From Candidatus Planktophila lacus (GTDB taxonomy: Bacteria > Actinomycetota > Actinomycetes > Nanopelagicales > Nanopelagicaceae): a DNA stretch of 64,000 bases. Numbering within the stretch: the first letter of the stretch is position 1; each line of letters begins with the position of its first letter. Made by a program: the position numbers and the translations under genes. Location: assembly GCF_002288325.1 (NCBI RefSeq), contig NZ_CP016780.1, positions 1,054,001-1,118,000 on the forward strand, read 5' to 3'. Of the stretch, positions 51,895-59,870 are shown piece by piece. The notes beneath the pieces are model-generated. The model did no database searches. It was not told where the DNA came from and saw only the letters and a program-made list of their open reading frames with translations.

Positions 51895-51924
51895 ATTCTA
51901 AAGCCCCGCCCCTTATAAAGGGAA
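51895..51924 (-). promoter_or_regulatory. possible promoter of infA-rpmJ-rpsM operon
   Basis: A TAGAAT -10 box (51895-51900, minus strand) with only a weak TTCCCT -35 (51919-51924) 18 bases away. It would give a leader of about 90 bases. The gap 51798-51988 otherwise holds small GC-rich repeats, such as CGCCC/GGGCG (51960-51964 with 51973-51977), that might end the upstream operon. Confidence 0.3.
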
Positions 51925-51988
51925 ATTGGCTAAATGGCCCCTATTGGACCCCCTAGACACGCCCAGACTTTCGGGCGAAAAGGCGGTT

Positions 51989-52960
51989 TTAGCTCTGGAA
52001 ATCCTCGCGGCGGACCCAGGTCACTAGCACCCAAAGAGAACAGACCAAGGTCACGATTAGGGCTGGGAAGTAGAAGATCTTGTCTACGAAGATGCCGATC
52101 GGTGGCGATCCTGGCATTAGCCCGCGAAGTGAGATCAAAGAATAGGTAAGTGCTGCAGCCCATGTAAGGGAGGAAAGCGTTGGTGGGCGCTGTCCGGTAA
52201 CCACCATGTAAGTCATGATCGTCACCGAAATCATCGCTGTGATCATAAGTAACAAAATGATTGTTACGAGCAACTTAGTTGAATTAGAGCGAACTGCTTC
52301 AAATACTGAAGAAGATTGGCCGTTGTTAAATTCATCTACGGCCATATCAAATGACTTTGCATCATCCATTTTCACCGTTGTAAAGGCATCGTTCCAAAGG
52401 CCGTGGATCATATGGATATCAAAAGTGTCGATCTTCTTTGTGTAATCCAGTGGCAAGATGTTTAGCGTTGCTTGATCGCCATCTTCTAATGTGCCAATCG
52501 CGCTCATTGGTATCTCAAATGAATACTTATCCATTGGATACCAGCCCACATCAGAACGTGCACCAGCACCTGGTTGCTCATCTATCTGAACGTCAAAGCC
52601 ACCGGTCGGAACATCTTTCTTAAAGCTATAGGTATTACTTCCACCATTGCTGGCACCGATCACTGAGTCAACAACTAAATCGACATCTTGGCTCGGCACC
52701 CAGCCACTCTTTAAGCGATAACCAACATCATCGCTATTAGGCCATGGCAGAACACGCGCATTTGCCGTTCCCTCAAGTGGATTAACGCCTGTTACCTGCA
52801 CCAATAGTTCCAGGCGATTATCAGAGCTCATCTCAATTAACTTGTCGTCAATTGCCACTGCATCATCTGCTGGGCTCTGTGAAATAACCACAACTATTCC
52901 GAGATAGGCGACCGTGATCAAGATAAAGGTCTGAAAGAACTTGGTGCGGAAAACTTTCAC
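51989..52960 (-). CDS. membrane protein resembling DUF4436
   Basis: A 323-residue protein, GTG start. One N-terminal helix (about 9-27), a large outside domain (28-225), then three helices (about 230-255, 264-285, 293-315) and a short charged tail. Topology and size resemble the DUF4436 family of Actinomycetota; this is judged by eye. The gene begins eight bases after the sixth secreted paralogue and would be the last gene of that operon, which makes it a candidate membrane partner of the secreted proteins. Confidence 0.6.
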   Translation of the reverse strand: MKVFRTKFFQTFILITVAYLGIVVVISQSPADDAVAIDDKLIEMSSDNRLELLVQVTGVNPLEGTANARVLPWPNSDDVGYRLKSGWVPSQDVDLVVDSVIGASNGGSNTYSFKKDVPTGGFDVQIDEQPGAGARSDVGWYPMDKYSFEIPMSAIGTLEDGDQATLNILPLDYTKKIDTFDIHMIHGLWNDAFTTVKMDDAKSFDMAVDEFNNGQSSSVFEAVRSNSTKLLVTIILLLMITAMISVTIMTYMVVTGQRPPTLSSLTWAAALTYSLISLRGLMPGSPPIGIFVDKIFYFPALIVTLVCSLWVLVTWVRREDFQS

Positions 52961-52968
52961 TAGAGCCC

Positions 52969-54705
52969 CTACTTCTTCTTATAGCCAGCAGGGCACTTTG
53001 GTTTTACCGCAGTGACTTTCTTGCTGGTCTTTCCTTTGATACATGTAATTGTGACAGCCTTTGCAACTGGTTTAGTAGAGGCGCTCGGGGTCGCAAGAGG
53101 GTCAACTTCTTGGGAGAGCTTAACTTTGATGATTGGTGCTGAAAATTCAAAGTTGTTTGCCTTTAGATACAACCAACCGCTCTTCTCACCAACAATTACA
53201 GTTGCAACCTGAGCCTCACCATTTGAGTTAACTACTGAAACTTCTGCGTTAACGGGTGCGCTTGAAAAACCATATATGCACCTAGCTACCTCTGAGCGAA
53301 TGACTAAGTTGTACTGCCCCCGCATAACTGATCCATCGGACATTAAGTGTGGTGCTGCTACTTGATAAGTGAGCGTTCCTGATTTGAATGCAGGAGGTCC
53401 GGCAGAGTAAGTCGTCGCATTTGTCATCAGAACACCATTGATTTGATTAGATTTAGCAAAGCATGCATCCGCACCGTTCATCTCTGATTTCGACAAAGTG
53501 CGAATCGACCAGGTATTTATGTTCGCACTCGCTTTGTCATTAACAGCTGGAAGCCATGCTTTGAGCTCTTGTATAGAACTAACTCCCGATGGAGGAGGGC
53601 TACCTACAAGAGTGTTTTTCAATGGATCTTCGGAACACCATCTGCAGCCATACGTAGTTCCGGGGAATCCACCCTTTAAATAGATATCTTTCAAATTCTT
53701 AGAAAGACTTTGCCACGTTTGTGATATTCCGATTACTGGCACTCGAGTAGTAGTGCCGGTAATCGATAAGCGAACTGCCGGCTTAGGACTAATAGATTCG
53801 ATAGTAATTGTTGGGTTATCTAAACGTCCATGCATCCACCCCGAAGGTGAACTAGAAAGTCGAACTGTGGCAGTGAATTCAACGTCCGCTGGAATTGCAT
53901 GTCGAGTTGCACAAAGTGCATCCCCTGACATAACGCAATCCAGTGTTTCGCCTTCGTAAGGTGGATAAACTCCTACAGCTCCTAAGAAGGGCCTCTTAGT
54001 TTTCTCATCAAATTTCTGCAACACGGATGCCGATCCATCATCAATTGGGGAGTTCGGATCTGATCCACTCCTGTGCACCCCAAGTGGCGCTTTTGATGCC
54101 GCAATAATTGATAAAGCAAATGCAGTATTTGTGAATTGCTCTTGCTTGACGGTTCTACTTCCGCGAAGCCCTGCATCTACAAAATAATCACTACCGCCTT
54201 TATGTTCTAGGCCGATGAACTTCCATAAACCGCCAGAGCTTGCCTCTGGGAGTCGCTCGGAAGATTTGGAAGCATAAGTCGTGTTTATCTTCTTTGGAAA
54301 TACTTCAATAAATTGTCCCTTTATCTCCACCCCCGCTTTTTTCGCGGAAATGCCCTCTAAACAATCAAGAGAATCAGCCGAAGAGCAGACACTTAAACGA
54401 GTAAAGAATTCGAATGTACCCGAATCTTGCTTGCACTTTGAATCTGAAGTAGAAGAACAAAGAAGCGTTCCTTCACTTCCCTCCCATCCCGCTGAATTTC
54501 CTTTCCACGCTAAATAAGGGGCGCCTGCATCAAGGGATTGGGTGCTGCTATCTCTAAATTTTATGTTCACCTGTCCTTGCAATGGCAAGTCAGGTGGAAT
54601 GTATCCCTCATCAACTATGCCGTCTGCGGCGTGCACCAATGAACTACTATTAGAAAAAGATGAAAGAGTTAAGACCAGCGCGATAAAAAAGGATGACTTT
54701 TTCAC
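52969..54705 (-). CDS. secreted tandem paralogue 6 of 6, unknown function
   Basis: 578 residues, GTG start, signal peptide cleaved near LVHA/ADG. Two C-x7-C pairs lie 15 residues apart (CSSTSDSKC and CSSADSLDC), followed by a GLEHKGGSDYFV element, the GWMHGR motif near residue 284, TNATTYSAGPPAF, YQVAAPH, and VARCIYGFSSAPV. After a short Pro/Thr/Ser linker comes the family tail ending CPAGYKKK. No similarity to a known enzyme is recognised. Eight bases separate it from both paralogue 5 and the DUF4436-like gene. Confidence 0.9.
   Translation of the reverse strand: MKKSSFFIALVLTLSSFSNSSSLVHAADGIVDEGYIPPDLPLQGQVNIKFRDSSTQSLDAGAPYLAWKGNSAGWEGSEGTLLCSSTSDSKCKQDSGTFEFFTRLSVCSSADSLDCLEGISAKKAGVEIKGQFIEVFPKKINTTYASKSSERLPEASSGGLWKFIGLEHKGGSDYFVDAGLRGSRTVKQEQFTNTAFALSIIAASKAPLGVHRSGSDPNSPIDDGSASVLQKFDEKTKRPFLGAVGVYPPYEGETLDCVMSGDALCATRHAIPADVEFTATVRLSSSPSGWMHGRLDNPTITIESISPKPAVRLSITGTTTRVPVIGISQTWQSLSKNLKDIYLKGGFPGTTYGCRWCSEDPLKNTLVGSPPPSGVSSIQELKAWLPAVNDKASANINTWSIRTLSKSEMNGADACFAKSNQINGVLMTNATTYSAGPPAFKSGTLTYQVAAPHLMSDGSVMRGQYNLVIRSEVARCIYGFSSAPVNAEVSVVNSNGEAQVATVIVGEKSGWLYLKANNFEFSAPIIKVKLSQEVDPLATPSASTKPVAKAVTITCIKGKTSKKVTAVKPKCPAGYKKK
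52971..53091 (-). repeat. direct repeat: 3' end of paralogue 6, copy of 54716-54836
   Basis: These 121 bases and those at 54716-54836 differ at only about a dozen positions by eye (near 90% identity) and encode the linker end and the two-cysteine tail of paralogues 6 and 5. Flanking parts of the two genes are far less alike, which suggests recent duplication or gene conversion limited to the tail. Confidence 0.75.
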
Positions 54706-54713
54706 GTACCTGC

Positions 54714-56480
54714 CTACTTCTTCTTATAGCCAGCCGGACACTTTGGTTTTACCGCCGTCACCTTTTTACTGGTCTTGCCTTTGATACATGTAATTGTGAC
54801 AGCCTTCGCAACCGGTTTGGCTGAGGCGCTCGGGGTTGGAGTAGCAGATGCAGTAGGAGTTGGTGTTGGCGCTGGTGCATCTTGTTCAAGTTTTACCTTG
54901 ATAGTTGGTGATGAATAAGTAAATCCACCTGCAGAAAGATAGAGCCAGCCGTTCTTCTCACCAAGAATTTCAGTTGCGACCTTTTGATTTCCTTGATCAT
55001 TAACAATTGAAAGCTCAGCCCTAATTGGTGCGCTAGTAAATCCATAAACGCATCGAGCAACATCTGAGCGCATAATCAAGTCATAAGTTCCAAGGAATTC
55101 ATCACCCTTTGTTGTGAAGTGAGGTGCGGCTACTTTATATTCAAGAGTGCCTTCACCCTTATTTAGAGATGGCGGCCCAGCGGAATATTGAGTTGCATTT
55201 GTTGTGACAATTCCGGTTACACCTTTATCGCCACTGGTGAAGCACTGCGAAGCACCTTGAGTTTCATTTTCATCAAGTGTACGTACCGACCATGTACCCA
55301 TGAGAGTTGTTGCCTTATCCCCCACAAAAGGTAGCCACACCTTTAATTGATCCATGCCAAATTTACTTGAAGCCGAAGGAGCAATGATCACATTTCTCGT
55401 CATTGGATCTTCAGTACAGGCGCTACGTCCACAACCTTGCGGCGCTCCATTTGAATTTGGAGATCGAAGTGCGACCTCTGGCTTGTATCCACCTGTTTTA
55501 ATGTCGTACTCATCTTTGAGTGCTTGTGGCATCTCTGGATAGCGATACATCTTATAAACCACTGGAACGGCGACAGGATTTGCTGCGATATAGAAGGAAT
55601 ATCCACTGCTAATTTCGGTAAATGACACGTCTGGCTTTGCAATTCTGCCGTGCAACCAGCCCTTTGGCTTATTTTGAAGCTTTAGCTTTATATAGAACTT
55701 TTTATCGGCAGGGAATGAATATCTCTGAGCGCACAATCTTTCTTTAGCGCTACCTGCCACACAGAAGCTAGTTCCAGAAAAACCGAAGCTAGCAAATCGC
55801 CATTGACCAGCAGGATGACCATCACCGGCGCCTTTCGACATTGACATACCAGAATCAATTTCTTGGATTGCACTATCGCCAGATTCGAGTTTCACCGGAA
55901 AAATCTCGATATTCAAAGCTTGTAAATCTGCCCCATTCGCTTTATTCAGCGTGCCCTGCGTCAGTGCTGATACGTAATACAAGGTTCCACCGTCGTGTGG
56001 TGCACTCGGTAAATCAAAGATACTTCCCGTGGCACCAAACGGTAACCGTAATTTCTCGGATGCTTCAAATTTGTTTAGCGCCTCATTAGGAAAGTATCGC
56101 GAAAAAGCGGCCTTAGTTGTTTCACCACCGGAACTAATCACACCAAAATCTTCAATGCAGTAGACCGTACTAATAGTTCCGCACACAGGCAGCATCGATT
56201 TAAAATCGAGTGATCCTGCGGTGCAATTAGGGTCTTCTGCGCTCTTACATGTTGGATCTTTATAAGCATCGCTTTGGTACTTCTGAAAATCAATCAAATA
56301 TGAGGCTGGTGTTCCTGGAGGGGAATCCAAGAATCTCTGAATATGCATACCGCGATCCGCATCGTTCGGAACGGCCCAGCTTCGTCCCGCATCTCCGACC
56401 GTTTCACCTGCAGCAACTACGGCGGAAGAGCCACCAAATACAAATGCGATGGCAACGATTATTGAAGTTAGTTTTTTCAT
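54714..56480 (-). CDS. secreted tandem paralogue 5 of 6, unknown function
   Basis: 588 residues with a signal peptide (KKLTSIIVAIAFVFGGSSA). Cysteine pairs CKSAEDPNC and CGTISTVYC are 13 residues apart. GWLHGR lies near residue 275, then TNATQYSAGPP, YKVAAPHF and VARCVYGFTSAP. The linker before the tail is an almost pure Pro/Thr/Ala/Ser repeat (PAPTPTPTASATPTPSASA), the longest of the set, suited to span a cell wall. The last 121 coding bases are about 90% identical to those of paralogue 6, although the rest has diverged. Confidence 0.9.
   Translation of the reverse strand: MKKLTSIIVAIAFVFGGSSAVVAAGETVGDAGRSWAVPNDADRGMHIQRFLDSPPGTPASYLIDFQKYQSDAYKDPTCKSAEDPNCTAGSLDFKSMLPVCGTISTVYCIEDFGVISSGGETTKAAFSRYFPNEALNKFEASEKLRLPFGATGSIFDLPSAPHDGGTLYYVSALTQGTLNKANGADLQALNIEIFPVKLESGDSAIQEIDSGMSMSKGAGDGHPAGQWRFASFGFSGTSFCVAGSAKERLCAQRYSFPADKKFYIKLKLQNKPKGWLHGRIAKPDVSFTEISSGYSFYIAANPVAVPVVYKMYRYPEMPQALKDEYDIKTGGYKPEVALRSPNSNGAPQGCGRSACTEDPMTRNVIIAPSASSKFGMDQLKVWLPFVGDKATTLMGTWSVRTLDENETQGASQCFTSGDKGVTGIVTTNATQYSAGPPSLNKGEGTLEYKVAAPHFTTKGDEFLGTYDLIMRSDVARCVYGFTSAPIRAELSIVNDQGNQKVATEILGEKNGWLYLSAGGFTYSSPTIKVKLEQDAPAPTPTPTASATPTPSASAKPVAKAVTITCIKGKTSKKVTAVKPKCPAGYKKK
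54716..54836 (-). repeat. direct repeat: 3' end of paralogue 5, copy of 52971-53091
   Basis: Partner of the repeat at 52971-53091. The corresponding ends of paralogues 2-4 are similar in protein but clearly more different in DNA. Confidence 0.75.
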
Positions 56481-56484
56481 ATCT

Positions 56485-58230
56485 CTATCTCTTCTTATAT
56501 CCGGCTGGGCACTTAGGGTTTACTGCAGTAATTTTTTTGGTGGTTTTACCTTTAATGCAAGAGATGGATGTCTTCTTCTGCACAGCTGGCTTAACAGCAG
56601 GAACTGGCGTTGGACTTGCCTCAGGATTTGGAGTCGCAACAACAACTGGCTTCTCTTGAGAGAGTTTTACCTTCACTACTGGATTCGAGAAAGTAAATCC
56701 GTTTGCAGAAAGCTTTAACCAACCACCTTTTTCGGTGAGAGACGTTGTTGCAACGCGCGCTTGGCCATCTGAAGATGTAACAGAAACTGTGGCCTGAATT
56801 GGAGCATCTGTGAAACCGTAAAGGCAGCGCGCAACCTGTGCATTAATAACTAAGTTATATGAACCCAGAAATTCTTTACCGTCCGGCAAGTAATGCGGCG
56901 CAGCTACTTTGTAATCCAAAGATTCTTCGCTCTTGTTAAATACAGGTGGGCCGGATAAATACTGGGTCGCATTGGTGCTAACAAATCCGCTTAAATTCGA
57001 AATGTTCCGATAGCAAACATCGCTTGTTCCATCAGAGCCCATTGTTTCCCAACGCCAAATTGTTGGAGCTTTGCTTGCCTTGTCTTTCAAAGAAGGCATC
57101 CATGCTAAAAATTCATCCATGGACTCTTGATCGGGTCGCAAGAAGCGAAGTACTGATACCCAGAATTCTGAAGCACATCCATTTGTTGCCGCGCCGCCGG
57201 TTGGATCGTTAGTACATCCAAAGCCAGCTCCGCCAACAGGTTGTCTTACCTTTGAATAGAATTCTGCCATTGACTTAGTTACTTCGGATTTCTTAATCCA
57301 TCCGTACGCACTTGGGACCAGAATAGGGTTTCCTTGAATAGAGACAACTTGATTGCCGCTCGAATCCAAACTAATTTCGGAAGTTACACCATCCATACGC
57401 CCATGCAGCCAGCCTTTAACGGGGTTAGATAATCGCAACTTGAATCCGAATTGTGCATTCAGCGGAAGTGGGTACGGTTGTGCACATTCTGTGCCCGAAT
57501 AAATTGGACAAGCCACAGTTGGGTTTGTCCAAGCGCCTAAACTCAAATCCAACTTGTTGTACCAATTCAGCGATGTTTGAATGCCTGGCAAACTATTATT
57601 TTTGGATTCAACCTTTACTGCGTAAATCGAAGCTCTGATATTTGGCGCATCAAATTTACTTGAGTTTGGAAGACGATAACCATCTGCGGTAACGACAACT
57701 AAATATTTATTTCCGCCAGCATGTGGAAGTCCCGGAATCGTAATCAGCGGCGCAGATCCACCCGATGGCAGTCCTACAGTTGAATCCCCTTTGAAATCTC
57801 CTGCACGCACGCCTGGAAATTGTTCTTTAGACGAGATTTCTAAGTTTGTCCCATCCTGATTTTTGACCGTTATTTCTGAAATACAGTCGGTTGAATCAGC
57901 AGTAGCGCAAATGCCTAGTTGAGCTTTGTATTGAAAGACTGATGCACCAACACATGCAGTGTCAGAGAGTGAGTTACAGAAACCAACACCCGTAACTTTG
58001 CTAACACCTATCTCATTTCCATCACTTTTCTTCCCAACTAGATAGTTGATATTTGTTGGGTATTCGCCTAAACCATTTGCTGACAAGCCGTAAGTTGGAA
58101 ATAACTTCGGACTATCGGCAGGCATCTCAAGAACGTACTGTTCATCAGGTATTTCTGCACCAGTCGCCGGAATCGCAATTCCTACGAGAACTACGGTTGA
58201 TAAAAATGCCGATAATAGTTTTTTCTTCAT
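56485..58230 (-). CDS. secreted tandem paralogue 4 of 6, unknown function
   Basis: 581 residues with a signal peptide ending near PATGA, then EIPDEQ, which resembles the start of mature paralogues 2 and 3. Cysteine pairs CNSLSDTAC and CATADSTDC are 14 residues apart; IPGLPHAGGNKYLVV, YPLPLNAQFGFKLRLS, GWLHGR, TNATQYLSGPPVF, YKVAAPHYLPDG and VARCLYGFTDAP follow. It ends with a Pro-rich linker and the two-cysteine tail (CPAGYKKR). Its start lies four bases inside the end of paralogue 3. Confidence 0.9.
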   Translation of the reverse strand: MKKKLLSAFLSTVVLVGIAIPATGAEIPDEQYVLEMPADSPKLFPTYGLSANGLGEYPTNINYLVGKKSDGNEIGVSKVTGVGFCNSLSDTACVGASVFQYKAQLGICATADSTDCISEITVKNQDGTNLEISSKEQFPGVRAGDFKGDSTVGLPSGGSAPLITIPGLPHAGGNKYLVVVTADGYRLPNSSKFDAPNIRASIYAVKVESKNNSLPGIQTSLNWYNKLDLSLGAWTNPTVACPIYSGTECAQPYPLPLNAQFGFKLRLSNPVKGWLHGRMDGVTSEISLDSSGNQVVSIQGNPILVPSAYGWIKKSEVTKSMAEFYSKVRQPVGGAGFGCTNDPTGGAATNGCASEFWVSVLRFLRPDQESMDEFLAWMPSLKDKASKAPTIWRWETMGSDGTSDVCYRNISNLSGFVSTNATQYLSGPPVFNKSEESLDYKVAAPHYLPDGKEFLGSYNLVINAQVARCLYGFTDAPIQATVSVTSSDGQARVATTSLTEKGGWLKLSANGFTFSNPVVKVKLSQEKPVVVATPNPEASPTPVPAVKPAVQKKTSISCIKGKTTKKITAVNPKCPAGYKKR

Positions 58231-59870
58231 TTCTTCTTATACCCCGTTGGACACTTTGGATTGACGGCTGTTACTTTCTTAGTTGTCTTACCCTTTACAC
58301 ATGTAATTGAGGTTTTCTTTGCAGCAGCTGGTTTTGTGGCAGCTGGAGTCTGGGCAGGCGTTGGCGTACCTTCTTGCGACAGTCTTACTTTGATCGTTGG
58401 GTTTGAATAAGTGAAACCTTTAGCTGAAAGACGTAGCCAATTGTTTTTCTCGGATACGAGAGTTGTAGCTTTCTTGGCTTCGCCATCTGCATAAACAACG
58501 CTTAGCGTTGCCTGAATTGGGGCGCTGGTGAATCCGTAGATACAACGTGCAATATCTGAACGAATCGCTAGGTCATAAGTTCCAATTTGCACTTGGCCTT
58601 TAGAGTCGTAATGCGGTGAAGCGACTTTGTATGCCAAGTCTCCGTTTTGGAACTTCGGTGGCCCGGCAATATAGGCATTTGAGTTGGTGGTAACCATTCC
58701 GGCAACACCTGAATCTCCAATGCATTTCGCATAATCTTGATAACCCTGCATAGTTCTAAATGACCATGTTGATACGGTGGCGTAAGCCTTATCTTTAGCC
58801 ACACCCACCCAGAGCATGTAACGTTCGAAGAATTTATCGTCAAATGAAGGATTGCGTTCATCCATTACCGCTTGAGTTTTTCGATCTTTCGAATCTCCGA
58901 TGAAATAAGCAACACCTGCAAATTGGTTTCCACGAGAGATGAACTCTTCTTGAATCATTGAATCTAACTTTGCTGGCAGGTCCGTATTTTTTGCCCAAAC
59001 AGCAAGAGTAGGAACGGTGATTGCCGAACCTTCAATATTGATAAGTGTCTGTCCATCACTGGTTTTTTCGCTGCTGATTTCAGGCGAACTCAAGCGGCCA
59101 TGGAACCAGCCAATGATCTTGGCACCGGTTTTAACAGAAACTTTAAATGAGGAATCCTGCGGGAATGGCCACCGCTTGAAGCAGTTGGTCTTAGTAGTAA
59201 AGAAACAGGTATCCATCTGCGCGCCATCGATTGGAAGCTTAGATACTGCATAAAGACCGACATCCAGATTTGATGGGCCTGTTCCAGCAACATTTTGAAA
59301 TTCAGCATTTAACTTTGGAATAAGTAGATACTGATCTCCTCCTTGGTGAGTCATCCCAGGTATTGTCCAAATTGAAACGTTTCCGCTATTTGGAATACCC
59401 CTCTGGATATCTCCCGTAAATGGCGTGTTATATCTATTTCGAGAATTTGTACTCATCTGTGAAAAAGAAGAAGTTAGAGTTTCGACAAGTGTTGCAGATA
59501 TTAATGGGTTTTCTCCAATGCGGCCTGAAAGGCTGACTACGCAATCCCTTGTTCTCAAATCAGAACAAGGAGAGAGCGGGGTTTCGAAGAAGAGGTAATT
59601 GCTGCTCTTGCAAGGTTCTTCTTGCGAAGATAGACACGTGGTAGCCCCACTATCGGCAAAGTTCGCACTCCCCCATGCTTCTACATAGGTAAAGGCACGA
59701 TAAAGAGTTCTTTGATCATCGTAATAAGCACCGGAGTAGCCACCAGTGTTTTCAACTGGAGGACGCGGGGTAGTTAATTGTTCATCTGGAATATCTGCAG
59801 CGATGACTGGAGAAAATACTCCTAGTGTTAAAGCAAATACTGTGCAAATTGCAATGAATAACTTTTTCAT
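58227..59870 (-). CDS. secreted tandem paralogue 3 of 6, unknown function
   Basis: 547 residues, the shortest of the set, with a signal peptide (KKLFIAICTVFALTLGVF) and DIPDEQL at the mature start. Cysteine pairs CLSSQEEPC and CSDLRTRDC are 14 residues apart; IPGMTHQGGDQYLLI, GWFHGRLSSPE, YKVASPHYDSKG and IARCIYGFTSAP follow. The tail is CVKGKTTKKV...CPTGYKKK. It overlaps both neighbours by four bases (ATGA), as expected for coupled translation. Confidence 0.9.
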   Translation of the reverse strand: MKKLFIAICTVFALTLGVFSPVIAADIPDEQLTTPRPPVENTGGYSGAYYDDQRTLYRAFTYVEAWGSANFADSGATTCLSSQEEPCKSSNYLFFETPLSPCSDLRTRDCVVSLSGRIGENPLISATLVETLTSSFSQMSTNSRNRYNTPFTGDIQRGIPNSGNVSIWTIPGMTHQGGDQYLLIPKLNAEFQNVAGTGPSNLDVGLYAVSKLPIDGAQMDTCFFTTKTNCFKRWPFPQDSSFKVSVKTGAKIIGWFHGRLSSPEISSEKTSDGQTLINIEGSAITVPTLAVWAKNTDLPAKLDSMIQEEFISRGNQFAGVAYFIGDSKDRKTQAVMDERNPSFDDKFFERYMLWVGVAKDKAYATVSTWSFRTMQGYQDYAKCIGDSGVAGMVTTNSNAYIAGPPKFQNGDLAYKVASPHYDSKGQVQIGTYDLAIRSDIARCIYGFTSAPIQATLSVVYADGEAKKATTLVSEKNNWLRLSAKGFTYSNPTIKVRLSQEGTPTPAQTPAATKPAAAKKTSITCVKGKTTKKVTAVNPKCPTGYKKK

